Source: Actinomadura sp. NBRC 104412 (GTDB lineage: Bacteria; Actinomycetota; Actinomycetes; Streptosporangiales; Streptosporangiaceae). From it: DNA of 64,000 nt. The notes below the pieces were generated by a model. It searched no databases. It was not told where the DNA came from and was given only the letters and a program-made list of their open reading frames with translations. The number at the start of each line of letters is the position of its first letter. Position 1 is the stretch's first letter. A program made the translations under genes and the position numbers. The stretch is taken from positions 62,001-126,000 of the forward strand of contig NZ_BSTM01000007.1 of assembly GCF_030269515.1 (NCBI RefSeq). Direction: 5' to 3'. Positions 42,348 to 51,503 of the stretch are shown here, piece after piece.

Positions 42348-43826
42348 GTGTCGGGAGAGCCCTCCGCCCCGCGAGAGACCGCCTCGTTCGGTGACGCGCT
42401 GGCCTTATGGCGGACCCGGCGCCGGATGAGCAAACGCGCGCTGGCCCAGGCGATGGGATTCGACCCCTCCTACGTCTCGCACATCGAGTCCGGGCGGCAT
42501 CACGCCTCGGCCGACTTCGCACGCAAGGCCGAGCAGGTTCTATCCGCCGGGGGTGACCTGTGGCAGGCATGGCAGGCCGCACCCTCGGCCACCCCCGCTG
42601 GCGCCGTGACCGCGCGGGGGCCGGCCGGGCTGGTAGTCGAGTTCGACCACGCCGAACTGCGCTACGACGGCCACACCTACACCGCGGCGATGTCCCGGAC
42701 CATTGTCAACACCGGGCCCGACCCGGTCACCCGCTACCTGATCCGCATCAGCGTCGACCGCCACCCCGGTGACCCGGAGGCATCCAACCGGCTGTACCGG
42801 CGGCACCCGCTCACCTTCGATGATCTCGGCCTTTCCGCGTCCTGCGACGGTGAGCCGATGACCTGGCAGCCCAAGCTGGACCGCGACTCCTTCAAGGAGG
42901 TGTGGCTGTGCTTCGACAACGACCGGGGCCGGTTTCCGCTCTATCCGGGACAGCGCGCCACCCTCCGCTACTCCTACCGCGTCTCCGACGCCCAATGGGG
43001 ACAGTGGTTCCAGCGCGCCGTACGGCTGCCCACCCTGAACCTGTCGGTCCGCCTGGTGTTCCCCGGAGAGCTGGCGGCAACCGTGTGGGGCACCGAAACC
43101 TCCACCACCGCCGAAGCCGTCACGCTCCGGACCCGGATCACCCACCGGCAGCACGACGACGGCCAGGACGTGTTCGACTGGGCGACCACTGACCCGCCGC
43201 TGAATGCCCGCTACCGGCTCGAATGGCGATTCCGTGGCCGCGACGACCAGGCCCGTGCCCCCGAACTACGGCTGGCCAGTGACCGAATGAAGGCCGCCGG
43301 GATCGTCCAGCAAGGAGACCCGGTGCTCACACAGGTTGCCGAGCCGTTCGGCCTACCCGCCGAAGCCGGCCAGGCCGCAGAGGTGATCGACGCGCTGCTG
43401 ACAGCCATGCAACGTGTCCGTGAGCACCATGTGTTCGGCAAGGGCATGGGCCTGGCCGCCCCGCAGATCGGCATCCCGCGCGCGGCCGCGATCGTGCAGC
43501 CGCCCGGCGATGACGCAGAACCGCTAACTCTGCTCAACCCACGCATCGTCGCCGAGGACGGCGACGTCGACGAGCAGTACGAGGGGTGCCTGTCGTTCTT
43601 CGACGTTCGCGGCCTCGTCCCCCGGACCCGCCGCGTGGAGGTTGAGCACACCGCCATGGACGGCGCCCGCACCATCACAGTGTTCACCGACGCCCTGGCC
43701 CGTCTGGTTGGGCACGAAATCGACCACCTGTACGGGCGGCTCTACACCGACCGGATGCGCCCCGGTGTCCAGCCCATCCCGGTGGAGGAGTATCGCGGCA
43801 CCGGTCAAACCTGGACCTACCAGTGA
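42348..43826 (+). CDS. XRE-type HTH protein fused to peptide deformylase
   Basis: A 492-residue fusion. Residues 14-70 form an XRE helix-turn-helix (RRRMSKRALAQAMGF..., SYVSHIESGR). Residues ~85-310 form a beta-rich domain also seen in related actinomycete regulators. Residues ~320-480 are a complete peptide deformylase: GMGLAAPQ (366-373), EGCLS (411-415; Cys414) and HEIDH (456-460), so all metal ligands and the catalytic Glu are present. Deformylases remove N-formyl from nascent proteins, but this one looks like a sensor or modifying regulator. It is divergent from the dioxygenase gene. Confidence 0.88.
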   Translation: MSGEPSAPRETASFGDALALWRTRRRMSKRALAQAMGFDPSYVSHIESGRHHASADFARKAEQVLSAGGDLWQAWQAAPSATPAGAVTARGPAGLVVEFDHAELRYDGHTYTAAMSRTIVNTGPDPVTRYLIRISVDRHPGDPEASNRLYRRHPLTFDDLGLSASCDGEPMTWQPKLDRDSFKEVWLCFDNDRGRFPLYPGQRATLRYSYRVSDAQWGQWFQRAVRLPTLNLSVRLVFPGELAATVWGTETSTTAEAVTLRTRITHRQHDDGQDVFDWATTDPPLNARYRLEWRFRGRDDQARAPELRLASDRMKAAGIVQQGDPVLTQVAEPFGLPAEAGQAAEVIDALLTAMQRVREHHVFGKGMGLAAPQIGIPRAAAIVQPPGDDAEPLTLLNPRIVAEDGDVDEQYEGCLSFFDVRGLVPRTRRVEVEHTAMDGARTITVFTDALARLVGHEIDHLYGRLYTDRMRPGVQPIPVEEYRGTGQTWTYQ

Positions 43827-43898
43827 CCAGACCCCAGATGCCAGACCGTACGGCGCTACTCGAAGGAGAGAGGTCGCTGCGTCCCCGGACCTCAGCGG

Positions 43899-43923
43899 CC
43901 CCTCTCATGATCATCTAGAGGGG
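43899..43923 (+). terminator. Hairpin after the HTH-deformylase gene
   Basis: CCCCTCT (43,899-43,905) pairs with AGAGGGG (43,917-43,923) around an 11-base loop, 72 bases after the stop. Confidence 0.5.
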
Positions 43924-44586
43924 TGCCAACCGACATCCTCACTCGATGTATAGATCCGATTTCCGGCTGTGAACGGCCACCTCGGCGTGCACGATGACGC
44001 GGATCCGGTCGACGACACCGCTCGCGTGCAGCCGCTGGACGCCTCCCCTGATCCGGACGGGTGCCGCCTCGAGCCGGAGGTGCATGAGCCAAACGTCGAA
44101 CGCTGTGTGCGGGCACGGTTCGGTGCTGGCGGGGGAGCCGACGAGGGCGCCTCCTCGGTGACGAACCGCGTGGGGTTCTGCCTCCGCGTTCCGGCGTGTG
44201 GCTGCCTTGGCCGGATGAGGGGGCGCTGATCCCGTCCAGTAGGGCCAGAAGCTTGTCGAGGTCATCGACATTGCTACCTGCTGGGGCCGCTTTGGCGGTG
44301 GGGAGGTTTGACCAGGCGGGCGCTTTCGCGCCATAGGCGTTCTGGGCCGGTGGTGTGCGGCTGGTCGAGGTTGCCGCTCTTGTTCCGGATGTGCCCCGTT
44401 CACGGTTGTGCCGGGTCGAGACTTGACGCCAGCGCGTACACGCACATCGCGTTCATGTGGTGCGTGCGAGACCGCGCGGAGATGCGTCCCGCGGTGCTGG
44501 ACGACGTGATCGACCGGCTCGCGGAATGTCCCTCTGTGGCCATCATCATGATTGGGAATCGCCGCAGCGGCCCTTGAAGGAGAGCC
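43924..44586. other. Decayed or unassigned region
   Basis: No intact gene is recognised. Minus-strand pieces such as FDVWLMHLRLEAAPVR...VIVHAEVAVHSRKSD (about 43,942-44,110) and, in a different frame, NVDDLDKLLALLDGI (about 44,225-44,270) look protein-like but are out of frame with each other. On the plus strand, codons up to 44,577 (DDVIDRLAECPSVAIIMIG) could be the tail of another lost gene. I read this as remnants of at least one degraded gene. Confidence 0.4.
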
Positions 44587-45459
44587 ATGTCCTTTCCCGA
44601 GCTTCCTAAGCCCGCGCCCGGCGAAGTGTTGTTGGTTTGTACGTGCTATGAGGACCGCACGGCGCTGTGGGGAAGGCTGCTTGGCGAGATCGAGGGGCGC
44701 CGAGAAGGGGATGTGCTTCACGTTGAGGGCGGCAGGGTGCGGCTTCGTGTGCTCGAAGGGCACGGATGGCACGGCCTGCTCGGGGGGCACGTGCCGGCGC
44801 TTGTGCCGCCCGGCTCACCTGCACCGTTGATGGTCCTCTTGGCCGACATTCCGGTGGTCTATGGCGGGGACGCCCCCTTGCTGGTGGATTTGGCGCAGAT
44901 ACTCGGGCGCGGCGTCCGGGTTCCGTCGGCCCGGCTCGGTGAGGTGTTGGGCGCGTTGCTGGACGGCGCGCTCACGTTCGACCATCTGGTGGGCGACATG
45001 GACGTGACCGGGATCTATCAGGGGGACGGAGGCCGACCGGCCTTCCTCGCGACCACCACGCCGTCGCGGTGGACCTTCCCCTCACTGCCCTCCCCGGCCG
45101 GCCCGCTGCTGGTCCGTACCTCCTTCGACGACGAGGAGGGCTGGGTCGGCAGGAACATGGACCTGGACGAGATCGACGTCCAGCGCTTTCCGCTGACGGC
45201 GTTGGTCGTCGACGACCGGGCCTTCGAGGACCTCCGGCCGGGGCAGGTCCCCACGCTGGTCGCGCTCGCCGACGCCAGGACCTTCGCCGAGCCGGGCCGG
45301 CCGCTGACCGTCGTCGATCTGTGGGACACCCCGGGGCAGCCGGCGGTCCTTCCTTGCGGCATGGTCGGATTGATGGCGTGCAATCTGGAGATCGGCAACA
45401 TGGATTTCCGCGACTTCGTCCCAGAGAAGGACGTCAAGCCGTGGTGGGAGGACTCCTGA
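44587..45459 (+). CDS. DUF6924 domain protein
   Basis: A 290-residue soluble protein. The C-terminal half (about 175-285; LLVRTSFDDEEGW..., FPLTALVVDDRAFEDL..., LTVVDLWDTPGQ..., NLEIGNMDFRDF) matches the DUF6924 family. The N-terminal half (LLVCTCYEDRTALWGRLL...) looks like a diverged second copy of the same fold, making this a tandem-domain form. Function is unknown. It follows the decayed region and a good AAGGAGAG ribosome site. Confidence 0.75.
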   Translation: MSFPELPKPAPGEVLLVCTCYEDRTALWGRLLGEIEGRREGDVLHVEGGRVRLRVLEGHGWHGLLGGHVPALVPPGSPAPLMVLLADIPVVYGGDAPLLVDLAQILGRGVRVPSARLGEVLGALLDGALTFDHLVGDMDVTGIYQGDGGRPAFLATTTPSRWTFPSLPSPAGPLLVRTSFDDEEGWVGRNMDLDEIDVQRFPLTALVVDDRAFEDLRPGQVPTLVALADARTFAEPGRPLTVVDLWDTPGQPAVLPCGMVGLMACNLEIGNMDFRDFVPEKDVKPWWEDS

Positions 45460-45488
45460 AAAGAAGTGGGTCGCTCGGGAACCGTTTT

Positions 45489-47021
45489 TTAGATGGTGCG
45501 GCCTGTGTTCTGCCAGTAGGGGTCTCGTAGGAGGCGTTTGAAGAGCTTGCCCGAGTCTTCGCGGGGGAGTTCCCTTTCGAAGACGACCACTCGGGGGACC
45601 TTGTAGCCGGCGAGGGATTCGCGGACGTGGGCCTTGACCGTGTCCTCGGTGATGCCGTCGTCGGCGACCAGATGGCAGGCCAGGGCCTCGCCGTACTCCT
45701 CGTCGGGGATGCCGAAGACCGCGACGTCGGTCACGCCCGGCATTCCGATCAGGCAGTTCTCGATCTCGGCGGGATAGATGTTGACCCCGCCGGAGATCAC
45801 CATGTGGTTGCGCCGGTCGGTCAGGTAGAGGTAGCCGTCCTCGTCCAGGTAGCCCATGTCGCCGACGCTGACGTAGCCGTCCCGTTCCATGGCGCGGCGC
45901 TTGTCGTCGGCGCCCATGTAGGTGAAGTCCGGCCAGAACGGCGGTGGTTTGAGGTAGACCTCCCCGACCTCTCCGGGCGGCAGCGGCCGGTCGTCGGCGT
46001 CGAGGATCCGGACGTCCGCGCCCTCGATCGCCTTCCCGACCGTTCCGAGGTGGGCGAGGTACTGCTCGCTGTCACAGGCGGTGACGATGCCCGTCTCGCT
46101 GCCGCCGTAGTACTCCAGGATGATCGGGCCCCACCAGTCGATCATCGCCTTCTTGACGTCCGGCGGGCACGGGGCGGCGGCGTGCACGACGGCCTTGAGG
46201 CTGGAGACGTCGTATCGGTTCCGCACCTCCTCGGGCAGCTTGAGCAGGCGGACGAACATGGTCGGCACCATCTGGATGTGGTCGATCCGTCCGGTCTCGA
46301 CCGTCCGCAGCAGCTCTTCCGGGTCGAAGCGGGGCATGACGGTGAGATCGCAGCCGGTCGCCAGGGCCACGGTGGCGTGCGCGTACGGGGCGGTGTGGTA
46401 CAGCGGCGCGGGGATGAGCGTGCGCATGCCGGGTTCGAGGCCGAAGTGCTTGAGAATGGTCATGGCCCCTTGCATGGTCTTCTCGGGCGTCGTGGCATCG
46501 CGCAGGATGCCTTTGGGCGTGCCCGTGGTGCCCGAGGTGTAGACCATCCCGATGAGCTGCCGCTCGGCGGGTTCGGCGATCGGCTCGGTCTGGGCGATCA
46601 GCGTCTCCAGCATGGGGTGGCGGCCGGACGCGGCGGTCCGCGCGGCGCCGAGCGCGTACGCCTCGGCGACCTCCGGCGGCACCTCGACCTCGATGATCCG
46701 CGCGTCCGGGGGCAGCACGGCCTCGACCGGGCCCAGCAGGTCGGTGTGGACGAACACGACCTTGGCCGCGCTGTCGACGAGCAGGTGGCGCAGGTCGTCG
46801 CCGGACCAGTGCCAATTGCAGGGCACCGGCAGCGCCCCCGCCAACTGGCCTCCGAGGTGGGCCTCGACGAACGCGATGTCGTTGCGCATCACGGTGACGA
46901 TGCGGTCGCCGGGGCGGACGCCCATCGCCTGCAGGACGTTGGCGATGATGGCGGCGCGCTGCTGCACCTCGGCGTGACTCCGCGCGCGGGGGCCCGAACG
47001 GATGGCAGGTACGTCGGACAC
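45489..47021 (-). CDS. Acyl-CoA/acyl-ACP synthetase (AMP-forming)
   Basis: A 510-residue ANL-superfamily enzyme: P-loop YTSGTTGTPKG (161-171), YYGGSETG, the GDMGYLDEDGYLYLTDR core and the C-terminal Lys in DSGKLFKR. It starts at GTG 47,021 with AGGAGG. It activates a carboxylic acid as acyl-AMP and transfers it to CoA or an ACP thiol. On the same strand as the SDR and alpha-oxoamine synthase, it probably supplies the acyl chain for the lipid cluster at 47-57 kb (inference). Confidence 0.9.
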   Translation of the reverse strand: MSDVPAIRSGPRARSHAEVQQRAAIIANVLQAMGVRPGDRIVTVMRNDIAFVEAHLGGQLAGALPVPCNWHWSGDDLRHLLVDSAAKVVFVHTDLLGPVEAVLPPDARIIEVEVPPEVAEAYALGAARTAASGRHPMLETLIAQTEPIAEPAERQLIGMVYTSGTTGTPKGILRDATTPEKTMQGAMTILKHFGLEPGMRTLIPAPLYHTAPYAHATVALATGCDLTVMPRFDPEELLRTVETGRIDHIQMVPTMFVRLLKLPEEVRNRYDVSSLKAVVHAAAPCPPDVKKAMIDWWGPIILEYYGGSETGIVTACDSEQYLAHLGTVGKAIEGADVRILDADDRPLPPGEVGEVYLKPPPFWPDFTYMGADDKRRAMERDGYVSVGDMGYLDEDGYLYLTDRRNHMVISGGVNIYPAEIENCLIGMPGVTDVAVFGIPDEEYGEALACHLVADDGITEDTVKAHVRESLAGYKVPRVVVFERELPREDSGKLFKRLLRDPYWQNTGRTI

Positions 47022-47139
47022 GGTTCGGCCCTCCTGGAGGCGAGTGGGCGGGCAGCCGGGCCGCTGATCGATCCTCAAGCGAATCTAGAACGTGCTCGTC
47101 CGCCCTACAACCGTCGCGTGGAAGCGGCCGACGGTGACG

Positions 47140-47318
47140 TCATAGGTCGCTGGCTTTGGCGGCTGCGGCGGCCAGGAGGTTGACATGGTCGCGTAGGTGG
47201 GCAATTTCTCCGTCGCGTACGGTGAGTACGACGCACAAGATGCACCGGACGGCTCGGCTCAGGCCGAACGCCTGCTCGCCCTTTTCGTGAACGGGCTTCG
47301 TTACGGTGCTGTGCGCTG
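47140..47318 (-). pseudogene. Remnant of an NTF2/SnoaL-like protein
   Basis: About 55 minus-strand codons read like the tail of a SnoaL/NTF2-fold protein (CILCVVLTVRDGEIAHLRDHVN...), ending at a stop codon at 47,140-47,142. No start or N-terminal half is present; upstream is the end of the SDR gene. A decayed accessory gene of this arm is the likely explanation. Confidence 0.5.
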
Positions 47319-47339
47319 ATGGCCAGGCCCGGAAGTACG

Positions 47340-48107
47340 TTACTTTGCCGCTTCGGGGTCTTGGCCTTGGGCGGAGCGGCCTCCGTCGACCGGGATTATC
47401 GCGCCGTTGATGAAGTCGGCGTCATCGGAGAGCAGATGGGCGACCGTGGCCGCCACCTCTTCCGGGCGGCCCACTCGGCCCAAGGGGTGGAGCGACCGCA
47501 TTTCCTCCACGATGCGCGCCGCGGTCGCCGGTTCCAGTTCTCGCAGGTACGTCTCGTAGCGTTCGGTCGCGATGGAACCCAGGGCCACGGCGTTCGTGCG
47601 GATTCCTTGCGGGCCGTAGTCGACTGCCAATGCTCGGGTCAGTCCTTCGATCGCGGCCTTTGCCGTCGCGTAGGAAACGGAGCCGCGGACCGGGCGCTGT
47701 GCCTGGTGGGACGAGACGTTGACGATCGCTCCGCCTGTGCCCGCGGAAAGGAAACGGCGGATCGCCGTTACACAGCCGGTCACGGTCGGGGCGACGTTGC
47801 GTTGGACGCTGTCGAGAAGTTCTCGTGCCGCCGGGAGTTCCAGGGACGCGGGCGGGAAAACGGCGGCGTTGTTCACCCAGCCCCTGAGCGGGGCGGCGGC
47901 TTCGGCCAGGTCGGCGGCCTGTTCGGTCACCGTTTCCGCTGCGGCGCTCCCGGTGACCGCCTTGAGACGGTCGGCCGCTGGATGGTCACGAGTCCAGTCG
48001 GCTGACAGGTCGATCACCACGACGTGGCCCCCGTCGGCCAGCAGGCGTTCGGCGATGGCGCGGCCGATTCCCCGGCCGCCCCCGGTCACCACGAAACCGG
48101 CGGCCAT
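47340..48107 (-). CDS. Short-chain dehydrogenase/reductase
   Basis: A 255-residue classical SDR: TGGGRGIG (8-15) for NAD(P) binding, NNAA (79-82), catalytic Ser132/133, Tyr146 and Lys150 (YATAK). A terminal PVDGG motif is typical of FabG-like members. In the cluster it is the natural candidate to reduce the beta-keto group produced by the alpha-oxoamine synthase (3-ketosphinganine-type reduction); this role is inferred from position. Confidence 0.88.
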   Translation of the reverse strand: MAAGFVVTGGGRGIGRAIAERLLADGGHVVVIDLSADWTRDHPAADRLKAVTGSAAAETVTEQAADLAEAAAPLRGWVNNAAVFPPASLELPAARELLDSVQRNVAPTVTGCVTAIRRFLSAGTGGAIVNVSSHQAQRPVRGSVSYATAKAAIEGLTRALAVDYGPQGIRTNAVALGSIATERYETYLRELEPATAARIVEEMRSLHPLGRVGRPEEVAATVAHLLSDDADFINGAIIPVDGGRSAQGQDPEAAK

Positions 48108-48242
48108 CCGCTACTCCGGACGGGTGAAGCAGACGCGCTGGATCGCCGGAGCGCGTCCGTTCGGCGCCCAAAGGCAAGGGCAGGGAACCTGGTCCGCCAT
48201 GTGTCCCGTCCGTACGTTGCGAGATCTGCAATGCGGACCAGG

Positions 48243-48850
48243 TTATCCCGGCCGTGTCGATGTTCGGGAGATGAGGAGGGTTTCGCCCGTCACCTGCCGG
48301 GATTCGATGGCGGTGTGGGCCTCGGCGGCGTGGTCCAGTGGGAAGGACTGGCCGATCAGAGGTTACCGGCGATGCCCTTGGCGACGAGTTGAGGGCGTCG
48401 GCTCGGCTCCTGCTGGAAATCTTGGACGGTGCGCAGGGTCATGCCTCGGCGGGCCGGTTTGCGGGTGGTGCGGGCGGCTCCTATGACGCGGGCGCCCGCG
48501 TTCCGGGCCAGTTCGATGAGAAGGGCGCCCATTCCGCCTGTCGCTCCGACGACCAAGACCCGTTGTCCGGGGCGGATGTCGGCGGCCTCGAAGAGGTTGC
48601 ATCGCCGCGGCGCCGTCATTGGCCAGTGCGGCGGTCGTTGTGAAGCCGACGGTGTCCGGGATGCGGGCGGGTTCGCGGGGACGGTCACACGGTCGGCGTA
48701 CTCGCCCCGTTCGGATCTCCGTTTCCAGCATCAAAGTTTGGATGGCCGCCACGTCGATCACGACTTCGCCCGTGGCGGGCTATCCCGAGGTCAAGATCCT
48801 CCCGCCACGGGGCGGACTTCGCCTCGTTCTTCTACGAGTCGATGGTGAAC
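48243..48850 (-). pseudogene. Ruined zinc-type alcohol dehydrogenase/quinone oxidoreductase
   Basis: Pieces of a quinone-oxidoreductase-like MDR protein appear in different minus-strand frames: IPDTVGFTTTAALANDGAAA, then LFEAADIRPGQRVLVVGATGGMGALLIELARNAGARVIGAART (cofactor-binding GATGGMG), and at the end LIGQSFPLDHAAEAHTAIESRQVTGETLLIS with stop at 48,243-48,245. Frameshifts and an internal deletion separate them. It sits between the SDR and the alpha-oxoamine synthase, so it may once have been part of the cluster. Confidence 0.75.
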
Positions 48851-48890
48851 AGTTCGTCTAGCGGAAGGCGGGCTGACCGGCACGCCGCGG

Positions 48891-50075
48891 TCAGTCGATC
48901 AGCCGGAGGCGGCGGCCAGCCGTCGCGAACGCCTCCAGGATGCGGTCGACCTGGGCCGGGGTGTGGGTGGCGGTGACGCTGACGCGGATCAGTGCCCGGC
49001 CTTCCGGGACGCCCGGGGGCACCATCGCGTTGGTGAAGACGCCCTCGTGGAACAGCTCCGTCCAGAAACGGAAGCACCGGAGGGTCTCGCCGACGTGGAC
49101 GGGAATGGTGGGCGTCCCGGCGCGGGTGGTGGTGAAGCCGAGCGTGTCCAGCCCGGCGCCGAGGCGTTCGCCGGTGGCCAGGACGCGGCGGCGGCGTTCG
49201 GGTTCGGTGCGGATGATGTCGAGCGCGGCGAGCGCGGCGGCGGTGTCACCGGCCGGTAGCGAGGCCGTGTACACCGCCGCGCGGGCGTGGTGCCGCAGGT
49301 AACGGATGACCTCCTCGGGTCCGGCCACGGCGCCGCCGATGGTGCCGAAGCACTTGGAGAAGGTCAGGGTGTGCAGGTCGACGGCCGAGGGCATGCCGTA
49401 GTACTCGGCGGCGCCACGGCCGTTCTCGCCGAGCAGGCCGATGTCGTGGGCGCCGTCGAGGACGACGCGGGCGCCGTGCCGGCCGGCGAGCTTGCCGATG
49501 CCGGGCAGGTCGCACAGGTCGCCGCTGGTGGAGAACATGCCTTCGGTGGCGATGAGCCGTCCGGAGTCCGGGGAGGTCTCGTTCAGCAGCCGGCCGAGGT
49601 GCTCCATGTCGTTGTGGCGGAACCGCAGCAGCCGGGATCTGCCGAGCCGGACGGCGTCCACGAACGACGCGTGCATCGCGCGGTCGGCCAGCAGCACGTC
49701 GTCCGGGCCGAACAGGGGGGCGAGGGCGAGGTTGGCCTGGTACCCGGTGGAGGTGACCATGGCCGCCTCGTGGCCCAGGAACTCGGCGAGCCGCCCTTCC
49801 AGCTCCTCGTGCAGCGCCAGGGTGCCGTTGGCCATGCGGGAGCCGGAGTTGCCGGTGCCGTGCCTGCGCAGCGCCTCGGTCGCGGCGGCGGCCGGACGGG
49901 GGTCGGTGGCGAGCGCCAGATAGTCGTTGGATCCCGCCATCAGGACCCGCCGGCCGCCGCACACGATCTCGTTGGGCGCGGGCCGCTCCGAGATCGCCTT
50001 GTAGAAGGGGTAGACGCCCAGGGCCTCGACGGCCTTGTCGTCCCGGAAGGCGTGGCATTTGCCGAACACGTCCAT
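48891..50075 (-). CDS. Alpha-oxoamine synthase (serine palmitoyltransferase/KBL/AONS-like)
   Basis: A 394-residue fold-type I PLP enzyme. Lys241 in LTFSKCFGTIGG binds PLP, His135 stacks on the cofactor, and DGAH (207-210) provides the ring-binding Asp and His. The pattern GTGNSGSRMANGT (73-85) is characteristic of the family. Such enzymes condense an amino acid with an acyl thioester with loss of CO2. The ACP, ketosynthases and N-acyltransferase in the divergent operon suggest serine palmitoyltransferase-type use of an acyl-ACP. The ATG at 50,075 has a weak ribosome site. Substrate is unproven. Confidence 0.88.
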   Translation of the reverse strand: MDVFGKCHAFRDDKAVEALGVYPFYKAISERPAPNEIVCGGRRVLMAGSNDYLALATDPRPAAAATEALRRHGTGNSGSRMANGTLALHEELEGRLAEFLGHEAAMVTSTGYQANLALAPLFGPDDVLLADRAMHASFVDAVRLGRSRLLRFRHNDMEHLGRLLNETSPDSGRLIATEGMFSTSGDLCDLPGIGKLAGRHGARVVLDGAHDIGLLGENGRGAAEYYGMPSAVDLHTLTFSKCFGTIGGAVAGPEEVIRYLRHHARAAVYTASLPAGDTAAALAALDIIRTEPERRRRVLATGERLGAGLDTLGFTTTRAGTPTIPVHVGETLRCFRFWTELFHEGVFTNAMVPPGVPEGRALIRVSVTATHTPAQVDRILEAFATAGRRLRLID

Positions 50076-50226
50076 GGCGACCCATGACTACAGCCCGTGA
50101 GCGCCCTGGCCGGGGAGGACCGGGCGGCGTGTTGCGATCCGGGCTTGGCCAGGGATTTTTCGGGAGAAGTTGATCGAAGCCTTACGCGGGGCGGCGTGAC
50201 GTGCGGTGGGGCCGTGACGATACTCC

Positions 50227-51234
50227 GTGGCCATGTGCCGAGCCGATGCCGTGGGGTGGACGCCGCTCGCGGTGGTGTTCCCCGGCCAGGGCGCCCAGAC
50301 CGTGGCCATGGGCGCGGTCTGGCGCGGCCACCCGGCGTGGGCACTGGCCGAGCGCGCCGAGGACGTGCTGCGGCGGAGCCTGCGGCCACTGCTGCTGGAC
50401 GAGCGGCGCGCGCCGCAGGGGACGGCCGAGACGCAGCTCGCGGTGTTCCTGACCTCGATGATGGCCTGGAAGGCGCTGCGCGCCGAGGCCGTGACGCCGG
50501 CCGTGCTGGCGGGGCATTCGCTGGGGCAGATCAGCGCGCTGGCGGCGGCGGGGGTGCTGGGTTTCGACGACGCCGTCCGCCTGGTGGAGCGGCGCGGGCA
50601 GGTCACCGACGAGGTGTGCGCGAGCGAGCCCGGCGGGATGGTGGCGGCGCTCTCGCGGGACGCCGGCCTGGACGCCGAACGGGCCGCCGCGGCGTGCGAG
50701 GCGGCGCCGGGCGAGTGCTGGACGGCCAACGACAACGCGCCCGGCCAGGTCGTGTACTCCGGTACGGCACGGGGCCTGGACCGTACCGTCGAGCGCGCCC
50801 GAGAGCTGGGCGCGCGCAGGTTCCACCGGCTGAACGTGGCGGGTCCGTTCCACACGCCGCTGATGGCGCCCGCGGCCGGGCGGCTGACCGCGTTCGCGCG
50901 TTCGCTGGCGTTCGCCGCGCCCGGCCGCCCCGTGATCCTCAACGCGGACGCGCGTCCCGCCGGGCCGGGCACGCCGTGGCCGGACCTGCTCGGCGAGCAT
51001 CTGGTCCGGCCCGTGCGCTGGCGCGCCACCCAGGAGCTTCTGGGCCGGTACGGGACGGCCGCGCTGGTGGAGGTCGGACCGGGCACCACGCTGGCGGGGC
51101 TGGCCCGGCGCACGGTCCCGCACCTGCACATCCTGTCGGCCGGCTGTCCCGCGACGGCCGCCCGCGCCGCCGCGTTCCTGCGCCGCCCCACCGCGCCTCC
51201 GCAACCGAACACGGGAAGGACATCCGATCGATGA
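50227..51234 (+). CDS. Acyltransferase (malonyl-CoA:ACP transacylase type)
   Basis: A 335-residue FabD/AT-fold protein: FPGQGAQ (18-24), nucleophile Ser98 in GHSLG and catalytic His209 in GPFHTPLM. The region after GHSLG and the Arg at about 123 fit carboxyl-acyl-CoA binding, so malonyl or methylmalonyl loading is likely. It is the first gene of the rightward operon and overlaps the ACP gene (ATGA). GTG 50,227 is used; ATG 50,233 is possible. Confidence 0.88.
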   Translation: MAMCRADAVGWTPLAVVFPGQGAQTVAMGAVWRGHPAWALAERAEDVLRRSLRPLLLDERRAPQGTAETQLAVFLTSMMAWKALRAEAVTPAVLAGHSLGQISALAAAGVLGFDDAVRLVERRGQVTDEVCASEPGGMVAALSRDAGLDAERAAAACEAAPGECWTANDNAPGQVVYSGTARGLDRTVERARELGARRFHRLNVAGPFHTPLMAPAAGRLTAFARSLAFAAPGRPVILNADARPAGPGTPWPDLLGEHLVRPVRWRATQELLGRYGTAALVEVGPGTTLAGLARRTVPHLHILSAGCPATAARAAAFLRRPTAPPQPNTGRTSDR

Positions 51235-51503
51235 CCGATGACGAGATCTTCCAGCTACTGCGCCCGCTGTGCGCCCGGGTGCTGTCGGTGGAGCCGGCGG
51301 ACGTCACGCCCGCCGCCGACCTGCGGCGCGAACTGGGCGCCGACAGCCTCGACCTGGCCGAGCTGGCCATGTCGGTCGAGGACGTGTTCGGCCTGGCCGT
51401 GCAGGAGGAGGCCACCGGCAGGGCCCGCACGGTCGGGGACGTGATCGGGCTGATCAGGTCCGGTCTGGACGGGGAGAGCCGGCTCGCGGGCAGGCCGGCC
51501 TGA
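51231..51503 (+). CDS. Acyl carrier protein
   Basis: A 90-residue acidic four-helix carrier protein with the phosphopantetheine attachment Ser39 in LGADSLDLAEL. It is dedicated to this cluster, sitting between its acyltransferase and ketosynthase genes with overlaps on both sides (ATGA and TGATG). The C-terminal extension after residue 80 is slightly longer than in housekeeping AcpP. Confidence 0.93.
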   Translation: MTDDEIFQLLRPLCARVLSVEPADVTPAADLRRELGADSLDLAELAMSVEDVFGLAVQEEATGRARTVGDVIGLIRSGLDGESRLAGRPA

